From positions 1 through 64,000 of the forward strand of contig JANQBS010000129.1 of assembly GCA_033085395.1 (NCBI GenBank): a stretch of DNA of 64,000 nucleotides, written 5' to 3'. The DNA is from Xanthoparmelia taractica (lineage: Eukaryota; Ascomycota; Lecanoromycetes; Lecanorales; Parmeliaceae). Position numbers and translations under genes: made by a program. Every line of letters starts with the position of its first letter. Position 1 is the first letter of the stretch. The notes beneath the pieces were generated by a model. That model made no database searches, had not been told where the DNA came from, and saw only the letters and a program-made list of their open reading frames with translations. Shown here one piece after another: positions 21,253 to 33,111 of this stretch.

Positions 21253-23080
21253 ATGGCGCCCGCGCACGACAAGGCTCAGCTTGCAAAAGCCGTTATAGTC
21301 TATATGGGCTATATTTCCGAGCAAGATTTCTCAAGACAAGATAAGAAAATGGCTCGAAGCCCTGAACTTAAGAAATTTCTCGTGTACTTGTCGAAGAGAG
21401 CGCCCTTGGTCATGGATAGGCTGTTAAAGGGAGTTTCTCGAGAGTGTGGGGAAGCCCTCCGTGCCGAGAAAGAGTCACGGACCGGTAAGAAGAGGGCTGA
21501 GCCACCGAAGCGCACTGAAAACAATGCCAAGCGCATCAAGTTCACTTGTGCAGCCGAAGAAGGGCCTATTCGGCAAATAGCCGTAGATGACGAGGAAGAT
21601 GTCACTATCAAAGATGAGACACCTATGCCTCATTGCAACCCGCAGCCTTCGGAGATGGCCCGTCCACAACTGTCGACTTCAGAGAATAATAAAGAGAGCA
21701 GGGGTGAGAATGCAGAGAAAGAAGCCTCAAATACGAAACCTGCGCAGAACGAAAGTTCGAGCGTGGCAATTACGTCTTCCAACGAACGACAGGAAGGTGA
21801 CATTGTTGTAATGCCGACTGCTTACGAGATCGAATCCGGGCTATCGAGCGGATTAATCCCCATCGAAGAGTATGTTAGAGACTTTCTTTTCACGCTAGAG
21901 CCTTCAATGACCCGACCGAACTTCAACATTCATGACGAAGTCGCCAAGATATGGAAGATCATCCTTCTTCTAGATTTCTTTAAGACCAGACGCGAGTTGC
22001 ACCAGTATCTAGAGAACAGAGAACAGATGCCAGGCGAGAAGCTGCAGACTCGTACTAACTGGAAAACAACTGACCCTGGCGAGATCCTTGACATACTCGA
22101 GAATGTCAAAAGAAATAGTATCGATAACAAAATCCACCGCGCTTATGGTCAGACGATGCTATTCTCGTCAGTGAATGCTCAGGTTGCTACAGGTTATAAG
22201 TCCACAGTCACTGGCCACCGGTCGGACCACGCAGCCTTATTGGAGGAATTGGCGCGCAAGAAAGCAGGCCCAGTTTCGCAGACGGAGATATACCAGATAA
22301 TCGCCAGCTATTTCTATGAGTACTATGCTGGACGGAATTGGTTGGCGGTAATTGATTGGTTCGGTGGCAGTGGGGTAGTCTTGGTCTTCGTGATTGCAGG
22401 TATATAGATCCACTCTTTCTCCGTCAAAATCAAAGCGGCTCTTCTGACATTTCTTAGGAATTGGAAGCTGGTACGTGGAGACTCGATGGACTGAATTTCA
22501 GAGAAGTTGTGTACAGCATATTGCGGGACTACTGGGCAGCATTAGGGGATTGGTTGGGACACTTGGGCCTGACGCTCTTGGGAACTACTGCCAGCATGGA
22601 TGCTTGGGCAAACAGTGTCTCGACAGAGTCAAACTGGCTAGTTTTTCTAAGCCGGATAAGGATGAAGAGTCTGGAGATGAAGAGATGGGAGATGAAGAGA
22701 CGGGAGATGAAGAGACGGGGAATGAAGAGACGAGAGATAAGAAGATGGGAGATGAGGAGGTCGGAGATGAGGAGGTCGGAGATGAGGAGGTCGGAGATCA
22801 AGCGATGGGAAATGAAGAAACTGGAAATGAAGGTTCTAACACTCTTGATAGCTACGGCCAGCCCGGGTGCTTGAACAATGACTGTGCCGCCAAAATTCCG
22901 CTTGCTAACTCCATCAAGCCAGCTGATGATGAAGGAGTTGGAGATGAAGAACCCGGAAATGAGGAGTCTGAAGACGAAGAATCTGGAGATGAGGGAACTG
23001 AATATGAGGATGAGGAGTCCGAAAATGCAGACGAAGAATCCGAAGATGAAGCTGAAGAGTCTGAAGATGATACCGGCTAG
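21253..23080 (+). CDS. orphan protein with one membrane segment and duplicated acidic-repeat tail
   Basis: Exons 21253-22399 and 22458-23080 (58-nt intron, donor GTATAT, acceptor CTTAG), 589 aa. The join continues VLVFVIAG into IGSWYVETRW, so the intron falls inside a hydrophobic segment at residues ~366-388 that looks membrane-spanning. Residues 1-75 are basic and helical (ELKKFLVYLSKRAPLVMDRLLKG). Residues 75-190 are charged, low complexity and disordered. Residues 190-365 are a mixed alpha region (DFLFTLEPSMTRPNFNIHDE, SYFYEYYAGRNW). The C-terminal part holds two copies of one module: C..GCL...C, then KLASFSKP or PLANSIKP, then long GDEE(T/V/M) repeats. The first copy is encoded by an internal 15-nt minisatellite (about 22672-22830). 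I recognise no family. The acidic tail could bind basic proteins or metal ions, but that is inference. Confidence 0.62.
22672..22830 (+). repeat. in-frame 15-nt minisatellite coding GDEE(T/V/M) repeats
   Basis: About nine or ten tandem copies of a GGAGATGAAGAGACG-like unit inside exon 2 of the 589-aa gene. The units drift (GATGAGGAGGTCG in later copies), and all remain in frame, as expected for selection on the acidic peptide or for recent slippage. Confidence 0.8.
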
Positions 23081-23127
23081 GAACGCCTGGTTCATGTGAC
23101 TCTAACCAGCGATTACACATAGAGAAG

Positions 23128-23520
23128 TTGCAAGGACTGCATAAAATACATCAGCACCAATATCCGATCGAGCCAGGACCACAGGCAGACAAACGTGCAA
23201 CGACTGCACGAATTACATCAGCACCAATATCCGATTGAGCCAGCGCCTACCCGCACAGACAATGCGCAATGACCGCATGGATTAGCTCAGCATCGATTCC
23301 GGTCTGATCCAGCAACTGCGCACAGAGGATCCGCACCGACTACGATTGCATGAATTTGCTCAGCATCACTTTCCGTCTGAACCACCTACCACACAGAGGG
23401 AGCGGGCAACGATTGCATAGATAATGTCAGCACCCATACCCATCCCGGTTGAGCCATCTACCACACACAGATCCATGCACGAAGTCTGCATGAACCAGCT
23501 CAGCACCATCTCTCAGCCTA
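23128..23520. repeat. six degenerate ~69-bp tandem repeats
   Basis: Copies begin near 23128, 23195, 23264, 23333, 23406 and 23470. Each carries a GCAACGA(C/T)TGCA(C/T)GAAtt core, then (G)CTCAGCA or CATCAGCA, then a TCCG(A/G)T(T/C)GAGCCA-like block. The first two copies are about 85% alike and the later ones decay. The period is close to 23 codons, and copy 2 can be read as QRLHELHQHQYPIEPAP. It could therefore be a former coding repeat, but stop codons and length changes now break every frame. Confidence 0.65.
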
Positions 23521-26310
23521 AAACCGCTACGATCTGAACCCCTCCATGGTCCTTTCCTCAGCACTGTGATACGAATCCATATTGGGAATAGAAGCAGCCA
23601 GGTACAAATATATTTCTATATAGACCACCCAATACATACGTTAGAAAAAAATACAATTACCATCGTAAATGATGCTGCATGCCAGTAACCAAGCGACCGT
23701 CTGCGCCCTGTCTGTGCCAACCCTCAACGTACTCTGAGCATTATAAGTAGGGTCTCTGTGGCCTATTAATTACCGTGGATACTAGTAGAAGTCAATGGAA
23801 CCCACAGCCTTTGCCTTTGAGAGTGAGGTCGCACTACAGCTTTTTCTGCTTTGAAAGCCGCTATTATCATAGCCACTGATAACTTCCCCCCGGGCCCTCA
23901 ATCTCTCTGGGACACAGATATCGATAAAGTCTCTCGCTGATATTCCCAAAAATCCATCTACAGATAATCGAAACCATGACCATTTGGCCCAATCCGTTCG
24001 TCTCCTATCCTATCCTCCGGTCCACAGCAGCAAACTGACTCGAAGTTCCCGCTTTTCTGGGTTTTTGAGTTAAAACATATCCCGCTGTCTTTGAGGTACG
24101 TACGTTAATGCCAAAGCCCAACTCGACTCAAAATCGCCGCTTCCGCTTTCAAAAATCACCGAGCGCGCCCCTCTCCCTAGAAGTCTCGTTGTGCAGCATA
24201 CGTTGGAAGAACGCATGGAGGATGCGGTCGCGAAATGCGTTACAAAGAAGACCCCAAAGGAAGAGACGGCAGAGCAGATTTGTGTATCGCCCCAGGCAAA
24301 GAAGGACGCGGGTATATGTCTTCCCCTGTGAGAATACTGGAGAAGGTTGGTGGAGAGGATAGCAAAGTTGGAGGGTGGGGAGGGCGCAAATCTTCCCTCT
24401 CCCCTGAAAGAAAGGGTGTTTGCGAGTATAATCATAGGCTGAAGATCAGCTTGAAGCAGCTAGACAAACTGACTGGAACAGGGTGCACCATGCTGCAAAA
24501 GACGATATCAGGATGACCTAATATGGCAAAATCGACAGGTAGAGGTCTCACTTTCTTGAGATTTCGTCATGCACGTCCCAAGTCGGCGCTGAGCCGAAGC
24601 CATCTGAGTGAGGATCAGTCGCTCAAGCAGAGTATACGGGGATCAGGAAGGGTGTTGTTTGGCGTCTATCTTTATCTCTGTCGCCATCGTGTGGGTTTCT
24701 TGCAGCAAAATTTTAATTATTTCTGAAGGAACTTAGGCATCAAGCCTCTGAGATTTGGGTTGGAGAACAGCACGATTGATACTGGCAAAAAAGAGAGCGC
24801 GTTTCCAGGATAATTCAGCAATAGGGCAGCGAAGGCCGCCTCGACTGCCTGCTGTGTATGCAATTGGCAATCACAACAACATACTAGATACCCTTGTGCG
24901 TCCTTGAGTAAGTCGTTGCAGTCAGAATCATTTCAGGGGCGAGATACCCCTTTCCCCAAGACGTTGAGAGCGGCATCGAGACCCAGGTGCTGGCACAGAT
25001 TCTATGCAGCAATCCCTCAAGCCTGCTCATGACAGGATTCCTGGCTCTGTCCGTTCTATTCCAGTACGGCCGGAAATCCAGAACCAACAAGCACCTTGAA
25101 TTTCGACATTCGAGAGCGATTCCTGGCGCTAGGAGAACAGTGCTGAGTCATTTCAATTCATGCTCGCTTGAGATTCATCATGGTTCTCCCAGTCTGCCGC
25201 TGGGGGGGCGCTGGATACGTCAGGTTCGATTGCGCAACAACTCTACGAAAAGGTGACTCAATAACCCCAGCGAGACAATTCCCGGCTGTGGCTGGCGCTG
25301 TGGGAGCCTATAACCAGTTCTTCGCATGCCGCCGATGGGGCAGGTAGCCCCGTAGCGAAGGAAAGGCCAAGGTAGCTTTATCTCTAGCTGTGGGCAGATG
25401 GTCATGTGACGCAGTGCGCAAACAGACAGAGGAAAGCCAAATGCGCCTGCTTTCCAACCCCCTTTTCAATTCTTTGTGATTGACACGGCTTGCACAACCT
25501 TGACTCAAATGACACTGATTTGCAACAGACTCGATCGTTATGGAGCATGCCATATTACCACAACATACACTGAAAATTTGATATTCAATCAATTTAGCGC
25601 GTCGTACTTTCTCTTGTTGCAGAGTCAGATACGATAGGTCCGACAGCTCAAAAACTACTACCAATTGCAGAGGTTCATGTCGAGCAATCTCTTTCAACCC
25701 ACAGTCTGGTACTATCGCTGTTGTCGATGAGTGAAACAGTAGACGGGACGTTAGAAACGGCGAGCTGGTGCCGAGAGAGTGAGAAATACTTGCTGCTACT
25801 GCCGGCGCACCACGAGATACGGTTAATTACTTACCTTACCAACTACAGCATTACTGCATCTAATTGACCGAATCTTCCATCCTTGAATTCGTCAGTTTCA
25901 TCGTTTTGATTGCTGCAAGCCCCTTGATCGCCTTCTAAGCCTGGTCCTCCGCGCGATGGTTCTCTTATATTTTCGAATTTAGTATTTTCAAGGCATTCTT
26001 CTATACAACAGTTCGAGACGCACGTGTTGTCACGGATGAAGTAAAATCGAGGAATAGCCTCGATATGTTTGACCTCGCTAGACCTTCTCTTATCGGTTTA
26101 GGTTTAGCGCCTTGGCGCCATGGGGTCGATCAATTAGCAATGCGAACGAAGGCCGTATTCTCCCTGTTCTGCTTCATGACAATATGCAGTGGCCGTCCTA
26201 AGACCACCAATATCTCAAAGCTGGGTGCTATTCTACGCCGAGCCTTTCGGCTTGCACATTCACCTATAGTACAGGGCCACATATCTTGCTGGTCGAGAAA
26301 CACAGCAAGC
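23521..26310. other. 2.8 kb without a supported gene
   Basis: Short frames on both strands only. Composition alternates between AT-rich stretches (about 23590-23680) and ordinary sequence. Upstream of 26311 lies the Dus1 promoter. Confidence 0.4.
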
Positions 26311-28081
26311 ATGACCAGCAACCAGGTCAAGTCCTTGGCCAGCGAGCCTCAAATCTTAGCTTCTACGAATCCTTCGTCGCCAGCGAAAAGGCGGAAGCTG
26401 ACAGGTCGAGCATTCTATGAGAGCCTTGGCAGCCCAAAGATGATCCTGGCGCCAATGGTAGATCAGTCAGAGTTCGTACGCTGTTTCATTCGCCTCTCAT
26501 ATTGCGGCCACTGACCAGGCGTGCTAGGCATGGCGCATGCTCACCAGATCCTTCATGAGTCCTGGAGCATCAGAAGACCTTCTAGCATACACCCCCATGA
26601 TCCATTCCCGCATGTTCACCGAGACAGCGAAATTCCGAGACCATCATTTCCAGCCAACAAGATCAGGGCTTGCTACACCTCCAAAGAGCGACCCTGGCAG
26701 ACCCCCAGCAGACTTGTACCTCGACGGCCACCCTAAGATTGACCGACCACTCTTCGTCCAATTCTGCGCCAATGATCCGGACCAGCTCCTTCAATCTGCA
26801 CGCTACGTCGAGCCCTTCTGCGATGCCATAGACCTAAACTTGGGCTGTCCGCAAGGTATCGCGAGGAAGGGGAACTACGGGGCGTTCTTGCAGGAGGATT
26901 GGGGCCTGATTTACAAGCTGATCAACAAGCTTCATCTGAACCTGGAGATTCCAGTTACGGCAAAGATGCGCATACTGGAGTCAAAGGAAAAGACTCTGAA
27001 ATATGCCCAGATGATACTATCAGCCGGCGCAAGCTTAATCACGGTGCATGGACGGCAAAGAGATCAGAAGGGACATAAGACGGGCTTGGCCGACTGGTCT
27101 GTGCTACGGTATCTGAGGGAAAGGCTTCCCCCGGATACAGTCATCTTTGCAAACGGCAACATTCTACGGCATGATGATATCTCTAGATGCCTTGAGGAGA
27201 CGCATGCCGACGGGGTCATGAGCGCGGAGGGAAACCTATACGACCCAGCGATTTTCGCCAAGCCTCCAGATATCGGCTACGAAGGTCGAGAATACTGGAG
27301 GGGCAGGAGCGGAAAGGGTGGGTACAGGATGGATGCCGTCTTCAGACGATACATGGATATCCTGTATCAATACGTCCTCGAGCAGCCCGTACCGAAGCGA
27401 AATCCCCTTTTCCTCCCCTCCGACCCACCCATCCAAGAATCTCCAACCACCACCCTCAACAACTCCACCAGCGAACACATCGACGATCAGCCACCACAAA
27501 AGAAGCAAAAGCGCGACCACAAGCACCAAAGAACCACCTCCCCGAACCTCCTCGCCATGCAACCCCACCTCTTCCACCTCTTGCGCCCCCTCGTCGCAAA
27601 GCACCACCACATCCGCGACGCCCTCGCCAAGTCCCGCGCAGGCGACATATCGGCCTTTGAAAACGTATTACAAATGGTCGAAGCCGCCGTCAAAGACGGC
27701 CTCATATCCTATGAGGCCGATCCAACCAAATACGAAGAAGAAGATGCCGAACCACCGAACGATGAGAAAGGAAACGAAGACGAAACCTCCGTCTCGACGG
27801 TCAAAGCATGCAAGCGGCCATGGTGGGTCTGCCAGCCGTACGTGCGGCCGCTGTTGAAGGAAGCGTTGGAGAAGGGCAGTTTGACAATGAGCAAGAGGGA
27901 TAGGCGGAAGCAGGAGGAGGCAGCGGCTGTCACTGAGAAGAAGGAGAAAATAGAGGGAATAGACGGGGACAAGCTCGTGGAGGGTTCACGAGGGGGAATA
28001 GCGTCGGATCGGGAGAAGAGGGATGAAGATGACGGGTTGGATAGGAAGGAGATGCCGAAGGAGAGTATGGTTTGTGGATGA
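26311..28081 (+). CDS. DUS1: tRNA-dihydrouridine synthase, Dus1 type
   Basis: Exons 26311-26475 and 26528-28081, with a 52-nt intron (donor GTACGC, acceptor GCTAG), 572 aa. The splice rebuilds the family's first motif, LAPMVDQSEF followed by AWRML. Dus enzymes use FMN and NADPH to reduce uridine to dihydrouridine in the tRNA D-loop (Dus1: positions 16/17). Motifs in order: APMVDQSE (~47), RPLFVQFCANDP (~128), DLNLGCPQGIARKGNYGAFL with the catalytic Cys at about 162, ITVHGR, DTVIFANGNI and DGVMSAEGNL. The C-terminal third is long and charged, with a basic patch (KKQKRDHK) that could be a nuclear signal. The start at 26311 is the last ATG before the conserved region. The frame is open further upstream (to 26065), so an organelle-targeted longer form cannot be excluded. 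Longer than yeast Dus1 (about 423 aa), which is usual in filamentous fungi. Confidence 0.9.
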
Positions 28082-28482
28082 GATTGATGGCTGGAGCGCT
28101 TCCGGGACCATGAGCATCTCGGATGCCCAAGTCCACGCGGGGAAACTCGTTTACGGTTTACTGGCTGGCTCAGGTGTATAAGCAGATCTAACTCCATGAA
28201 TAGCTCAACTCATCTCTGCAAGCGCCTACATATCGCAACCGAGGCCAATGAACGTGGAAGAACTTCGAATTCTCGTGACTCTCAGCTGAGAAAACACATC
28301 GCGCTACAATATAACAAATAAAACCTCCCCCTCCCCAAACTCCCCAAACAGATATCCAACCCCCCACCCTTAAACCCCCAACGATGAAAGTAACCTCCAA
28401 ATCCCCTCTCCCTTCCCATCCCAGCATACCCATAACCAAAAAAACCCCCCTTCCCCGCCAACCCCCAAAAACACCTCCCAAC
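28082..28482. other. 400-bp spacer between convergent genes
   Basis: Shared 3' region of Dus1 and the kinase fusion. About 28320-28500 is unusually rich in CCCC/AAAA runs, with no coding content supported. Confidence 0.5.
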
Positions 28483-31295
28483 TCAAAGACCCAAATCCCT
28501 CAAATCGCTCTCCACCCCCATCAAATTCGGGCTCACGATACTATGCAGCATCTGCAGCCTCGTCCCCGTCGCCAACCCCCCAACCCTCTCCACCATCTCC
28601 CTCACCTTCCCCACATGCGCCTCGCCCTTGCTCGTATAAAAAATGACGCTCCGCCTCGGATTATCCAAGATATCTGCCAATCCCGCGCTCGCGTCCGGGC
28701 GTCGGAGGACGTGTTCCAGGTGCACCATGTCGACCCAGTGGGTGGTGTAGGTGCCCTTGTAGGCGGTCCAAGCGGCGAGGGAACCCCAGTCATCGTACTC
28801 GGATACCTTGGCGCCGAAGAAGAGGTGGCCTTCGCAGATCATTTGCCAGATGATGTCGACGATCTTGAGGCCGTCTTTTCCCGGGTGCAGTTCGATGTCG
28901 GCTGCTTGGAGCGCGGTGCGGAGTCGCTGGGCTGATGCGAGGAAGTCGGAGGCGGAGAGGAAGCCGTAGCCGCCGCAGCAGAATTGGGAGGAGACGAAGG
29001 AGGCGTGGGAGATGTTGGAGACGATGTTGTCGTAGGAGAAGGAGACGTAGGATTTCTTCGTTGCGTCGATGAGGTCTGGGCGAAGGTCCCGCTTTTGGAG
29101 GGGGCGGAGGTCACCTTTCGAGTAGGAGCGATTGTGGGAGCGAGGATTGGAGCTACGGATTGGGTTTTCCTCTTTGACAATGGAGAGGAAGGCAGTGTAA
29201 TTGCCTGCGTCGACGGAGTGGGCGAAGTTATTGTTGGCATCTTTGACAAAGATGGGACCGCAGACGTTGTGTTTCTGTATTACTGCGGTTACCGTATCGA
29301 TGACATCTCTGGTCTTCTGCTCGGAGTAGAAGAATTCAAGTTTGCTGCGTTTGTCAGTTCCTAAGGTATCAAAAAGTTTCTCAAACGCGGCGGTGCTATC
29401 GCAGTGCTGTAGTATTAGTGATTTTGGGACTGCGATGATTATGCGAGAGACTTTGTCAGTGCCGAGACTGGAGACGCAGTCCACGATTAGCGGCCGGCCA
29501 TTGGGCTACAATATAAGAGAATCAATCAGCCAATTTCTTTTTCCTTGCCGAAGACATTGATTCTTTACATTGACCGTCAAGAGCTTGATCTGTCCATCGA
29601 AAAACACTTGTGCCAAGTCCGAGCCCAGGGCAGGAACAATGACCGTGGTCTTATCATCTCGTTTCGCATCAAGGCTTTCTGGCTCGGAGTCATAGCTGTC
29701 ACTGGAGCTTTCGACTAATGGTGTATTCTGGGACGATAGAGATTCTAGATCTTCGCCAATCCTCTGCAGGCCGTGGAGGATGCAATGCTTTTCCCGGTCA
29801 TTGGTCATGTAAGGCAGGATGCGAGCGAGGCACATAAACTCGAAGAGCGCCAAGGCTTCCCAAAATTCGTAAAATTCATAGTCTGAGCGGATCTTGTCAT
29901 AAAAGAAAGCCAGGGTGGCTACGGCTCGCGCCTCTTTTCCGTCAGGTATCTCAACCTGCGTAAAGAACCATTGGTGACGGACATCTTGCAGCAGCTTGGC
30001 AAGATCCTGCAGCGGCGATTCCTAAAGAGAGCGAAAGGGACGAATTAGCAACTCTGGACTGGAATAAGGTGTATGGCCGAAGATCTTAGAGCAGAGCAAC
30101 GACACGACTTATACTTACAACAAAACAGTCCAGAAAATCAAACACGCAAAGCTCGCGGTTGATGGGGTCTACAAGCATGTTTTGCAAGGTAAGATCTCCG
30201 TGGCACGTCCCTACGGGTATATGCAGCTCGGGTAAAGCGTCATAATGCTGGAGAAGAGCATCGATCTGCTCGCCAGTGTTCTTCATTTCCTCTTCGGACA
30301 GCAAAGGTGAGTCTACCATAGCTTTCTTGATGCTATCAGCCTTTTTGTGAAATTCTGGCATGACCTCCTTGAGTGGAACGCTTGAGCTATTTGTTAGTTC
30401 ATAATCAATGACAGAGATTGCTGCATTGATCAGCCACTCATTGACGGCCTTATCTTGTTCGAGCATAATGAAGGCAACATCGTGAAATGGTATATACTCC
30501 ATGTCCACAATTATGTTTGACTCCTCACCGGCACGAGGCACTTTAAGACCGTATATTTCCGGAGTACTAATTGTAGCATTCATATGGCTTGTCCGACACG
30601 TTGCAGAGAAGATGAGCTGTTTCTGGATTTGCTTAAGCAGTCTGGATCCATCCTGCTTTCCACCAGTGAAGGCTTGTTTTCGGACTGCCCATTTGTCGGA
30701 CGTCAGGCGGCGGATCGTTGCCCCACTGACATACTTGCTAGGTCCTGTTGAACGCGTAGGCTGACGTGGCAGTCGTTGCGCCGATGACTTGCCTCTCCGC
30801 GCAAGGAAGGGTCTTCGATGTGCTTTTCGCGCCTGAGCTGCGCGAGATCCCAAGACTGAATACGAGTCCCCGTTCGTTGGTGTGAGAGTACGTGCGTTCG
30901 TGAAAATATCCTGCATAGCATCACTTGTCCAGGCTATACACACAGCATTAATTCCAGCATTCATGTACCAAGCTAATATTATACGTACAACTGTTTTTGT
31001 CGGCAAAGGCTTCGGGTGGGATCTCACTCTCGCATTCGGAGACGCTGACAATCTTGACTTCACAATCCGATTTACCAACTCCCTTCAGCGTAGGTTTGTG
31101 TGCGGTCGGTGTCTGTGCCTCCAACTCGGCTTGATCCGAACTGCTCTCATAGGGAGGTATTGAGTCGATCTGTAATGGCTCGGGAATTTTTTTGAGAGGA
31201 AATTTATTGTGAGTAGGTATAGACCATTCGTGCGGGAATAATTGACTGAAGTGTCCGGACCCGTCTCCGTTCTCCATCATTATTGCGGGAGTCAT
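28483..31295 (-). CDS. kinase-like domain fused to degenerate nucleotidyltransferase-HAD
   Basis: Four exons on the minus strand: 31295-30989, 30933-30119, 30021-29569 and 29505-28483. Introns are 55, 97 and 63 nt, with donors GTACGT, GTAAGT and GTAAAG. All phases close, giving 865 aa. Residues 1-140 are disordered and partly basic. Residues ~145-420 are an APH/choline-kinase-like domain: catalytic loop CHGDLTLQNM (Asp349) and metal site CVFDFLD (~366-370). Residues ~500-770 are a sugar-nucleotidyltransferase-like domain (VIVPALGSDL, GPIFVKDANN, FCCGGYGFLSASDF, DIIWQM), and the end is HAD-like. Compared with the paralogous domains of the plus-strand neighbour, key acids are gone: DCD is DAN (614-616) and DIDGT is DMVHL (784). 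Only the kinase looks catalytic; the rest may be a regulatory or scaffold copy. The neighbours suggest a role in activating a sugar or small alcohol. The start could also be at either Met a few codons later. Confidence 0.72.
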
Positions 31296-32523
31296 GACTA
31301 TCCAGTAGCCTAGAGCTTTCCAGAGCGCTTGGGAGGTAGGCTTTTGATAGATAGAGTTGATGGTACAAATCACAGCGATATGAGATAGTAATCAAATATA
31401 GTACAAGTATTAAGCAATTGACAGAGATTGTGGCAGCATAGATAGACCCAAGAGGTATATACAGTGGTCTATGTATACTTCGGCCGAGGAACTTTTCAAT
31501 GTATACTGCATGCACGTGTACCATGAAGGAAAGCAAAGAGACGAGCCACGAGTAGGAGGACCTGCATCACAGACGGGTAAGCAAGAACTCCCGAGCATCC
31601 TGGCTAGCGATCCGCCAGTCCAGAATGACGGGTTTTAGCCTGGACCTCAGCCTGGAGACCGCGGGCATGTTGGTAAGTGACAAGGTGTACTAAGTAATTA
31701 AAACCAACCGAGAGATGATGTTGGAGGCGGCACAAGAAAGATTTGATGTTGGATCATCCAGGCTAAAAATTAGGCCTTTGGCTGAGCCCCTGAGATCCCT
31801 CCTTTCCCTTCTTCCGCCTGGCTCCTTCTCCTTTAGGTACTTGTATACTCTTCGATGATAGCGAGTCCCGAGCCATTTTACAAATGGCGGCATCCAATGT
31901 GCGAGAAAGAGGAAGCTGCAATTATCAAACGCTGAAAAGTCGTCCGTTCCAAAGGTTTGGTTTGGTTTGGTTGGTTATTCATGAGGCTATATGTATGACT
32001 AAGATATACGCCTGGACGAGGTATTAGATAGTCGTAAATACGAGAGGGCTATCGAGGCTCATTCAAGACACGCCATATTCTCGTACTTTGTTTCCCGAAA
32101 AAAATGAGCTCTCCGTCGTTCTGACATGTGTGTAGAAGTATGTCTTCTTCTGGTGTGTGTGTGCCCCTCAATGTAGTAGAAGTAGGATCGCGTCGCCTCT
32201 TTTGGGGCCCGAGGATTCCAGTCCGCTAAGACTATGTGTACTAAAACCGTATTCTCTTTTACCACACTTGTAATATCGAGGCCTTAGCGTATAATAGATC
32301 GTACGAATTAGGGCTGAAAGATTTCCGATATTAAGGCGAGACCGTCGTTATCGATTGGGAGGGAAAAAGTCCGTCCCTTTACCTAATATCGTATTAGTAA
32401 GGTACCTTAGTCTTCGTAGTATCCTATTAAAACGGAGAACGCCGGTACGTGTATTAAAGACACGTGGAGTTAGGACGTCAGCGTGAATAATCTCTAAAAC
32501 GCGAAGAAAGTACGATTGCGAAG

Positions 32524-32600
32524 ATAAGGGATTTGAACCTACGACGATCTCGATTTCGTGATCACTATGCCCCGTGTGATACGTCCACTTGATCATCATA
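32524..32600 (-). other. tRNA-like / pol III-like element (relic)
   Basis: On the minus strand an A-box-like TGATCAAGTGGAC is followed about 55 nt later by GGTTCAAATCC, one mismatch from the B-box. The arms do not fold into a full tRNA (the T-stem does not pair). I read it as a tRNA relic or part of a tRNA-derived SINE, not a working gene. Confidence 0.25.
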
Positions 32601-32998
32601 GGCAGCCTCTAGCCCCTTTCAAACGGCATGGGAGGATACGAGGTAAACCCTTGCAGTTGCGCATATTCTATGCTTGCTTTACAATACCATTCTTAGCTTC
32701 GTAATATTGTTGTATTGCACTCAATCCCTGAAAATACTGAAACAGTTTCGAAAGCACCTCGACACGGGAATCTACACTTTTGAAAAGACGCCATGCTTCG
32801 GCAGCAGCCATCAGTGCCTCCCAGCCCCCATCCCTTTTCCATCATGCTTCGTTTACCTGACTTGATCTTGCGGCCTTGTTCGTCCGAGGTCCACAGTGAA
32901 CTCGCTGACTGTTACCGACAACACGGGATCGCCGAGACCGATCAGCTACGACCTTCCCATATATACAATTTTCACAGAAACCCCGCTCCTTGACCAAG

Positions 32999-33063
32999 AC
33001 TCTATACGAAGACTTTATACGAGGACTCCATACGAAGACTCTATACGAGGACTTTATACGGAT
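32999..33063 (+). repeat. five 13-bp tandem repeats in the 5' leader
   Basis: Five direct copies of ACTCTATACGAAG or ACTTTATACGAGG alternate at exact 13-bp spacing, ending 49 bp before the ATG at 33112. Copies alternate A/G at position 12, which suggests duplication of a 26-bp pair. A regulatory role is possible but inferred. Confidence 0.75.
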
Positions 33064-33111
33064 CCACTGCCCTCACCTTGTCGTTCTCTTAGCTACCCAG
33101 CTGCTGTAACG

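Larger units (their letters stand above)
31296..33111. other. 1.8 kb divergent intergenic region
   Basis: Lies between the kinase fusion (minus) and the nucleotidyltransferase-HAD gene (plus), so it contains both promoters. It is AT-richer than its surroundings, contains a tRNA-like stretch near 32525-32600 and a 13-bp repeat at its end, and has no supported gene. Confidence 0.45.

Noticed and set aside
22529..23095. 188-codon minus-strand frame with a repeating Ile-Ser-Leu pattern
   Set aside because: It is the mirror of the acidic GDEE repeats on the plus strand. The apparent membrane repeats are an artefact of that minisatellite.
23128..23520. CRISPR-like array
   Set aside because: Adjacent degenerate repeats without unique spacers in a eukaryotic context; a simple tandem repeat explains it.
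32524..32600. Functional tRNA gene
   Set aside because: The B-box is good but the T-stem and anticodon loop do not form properly.
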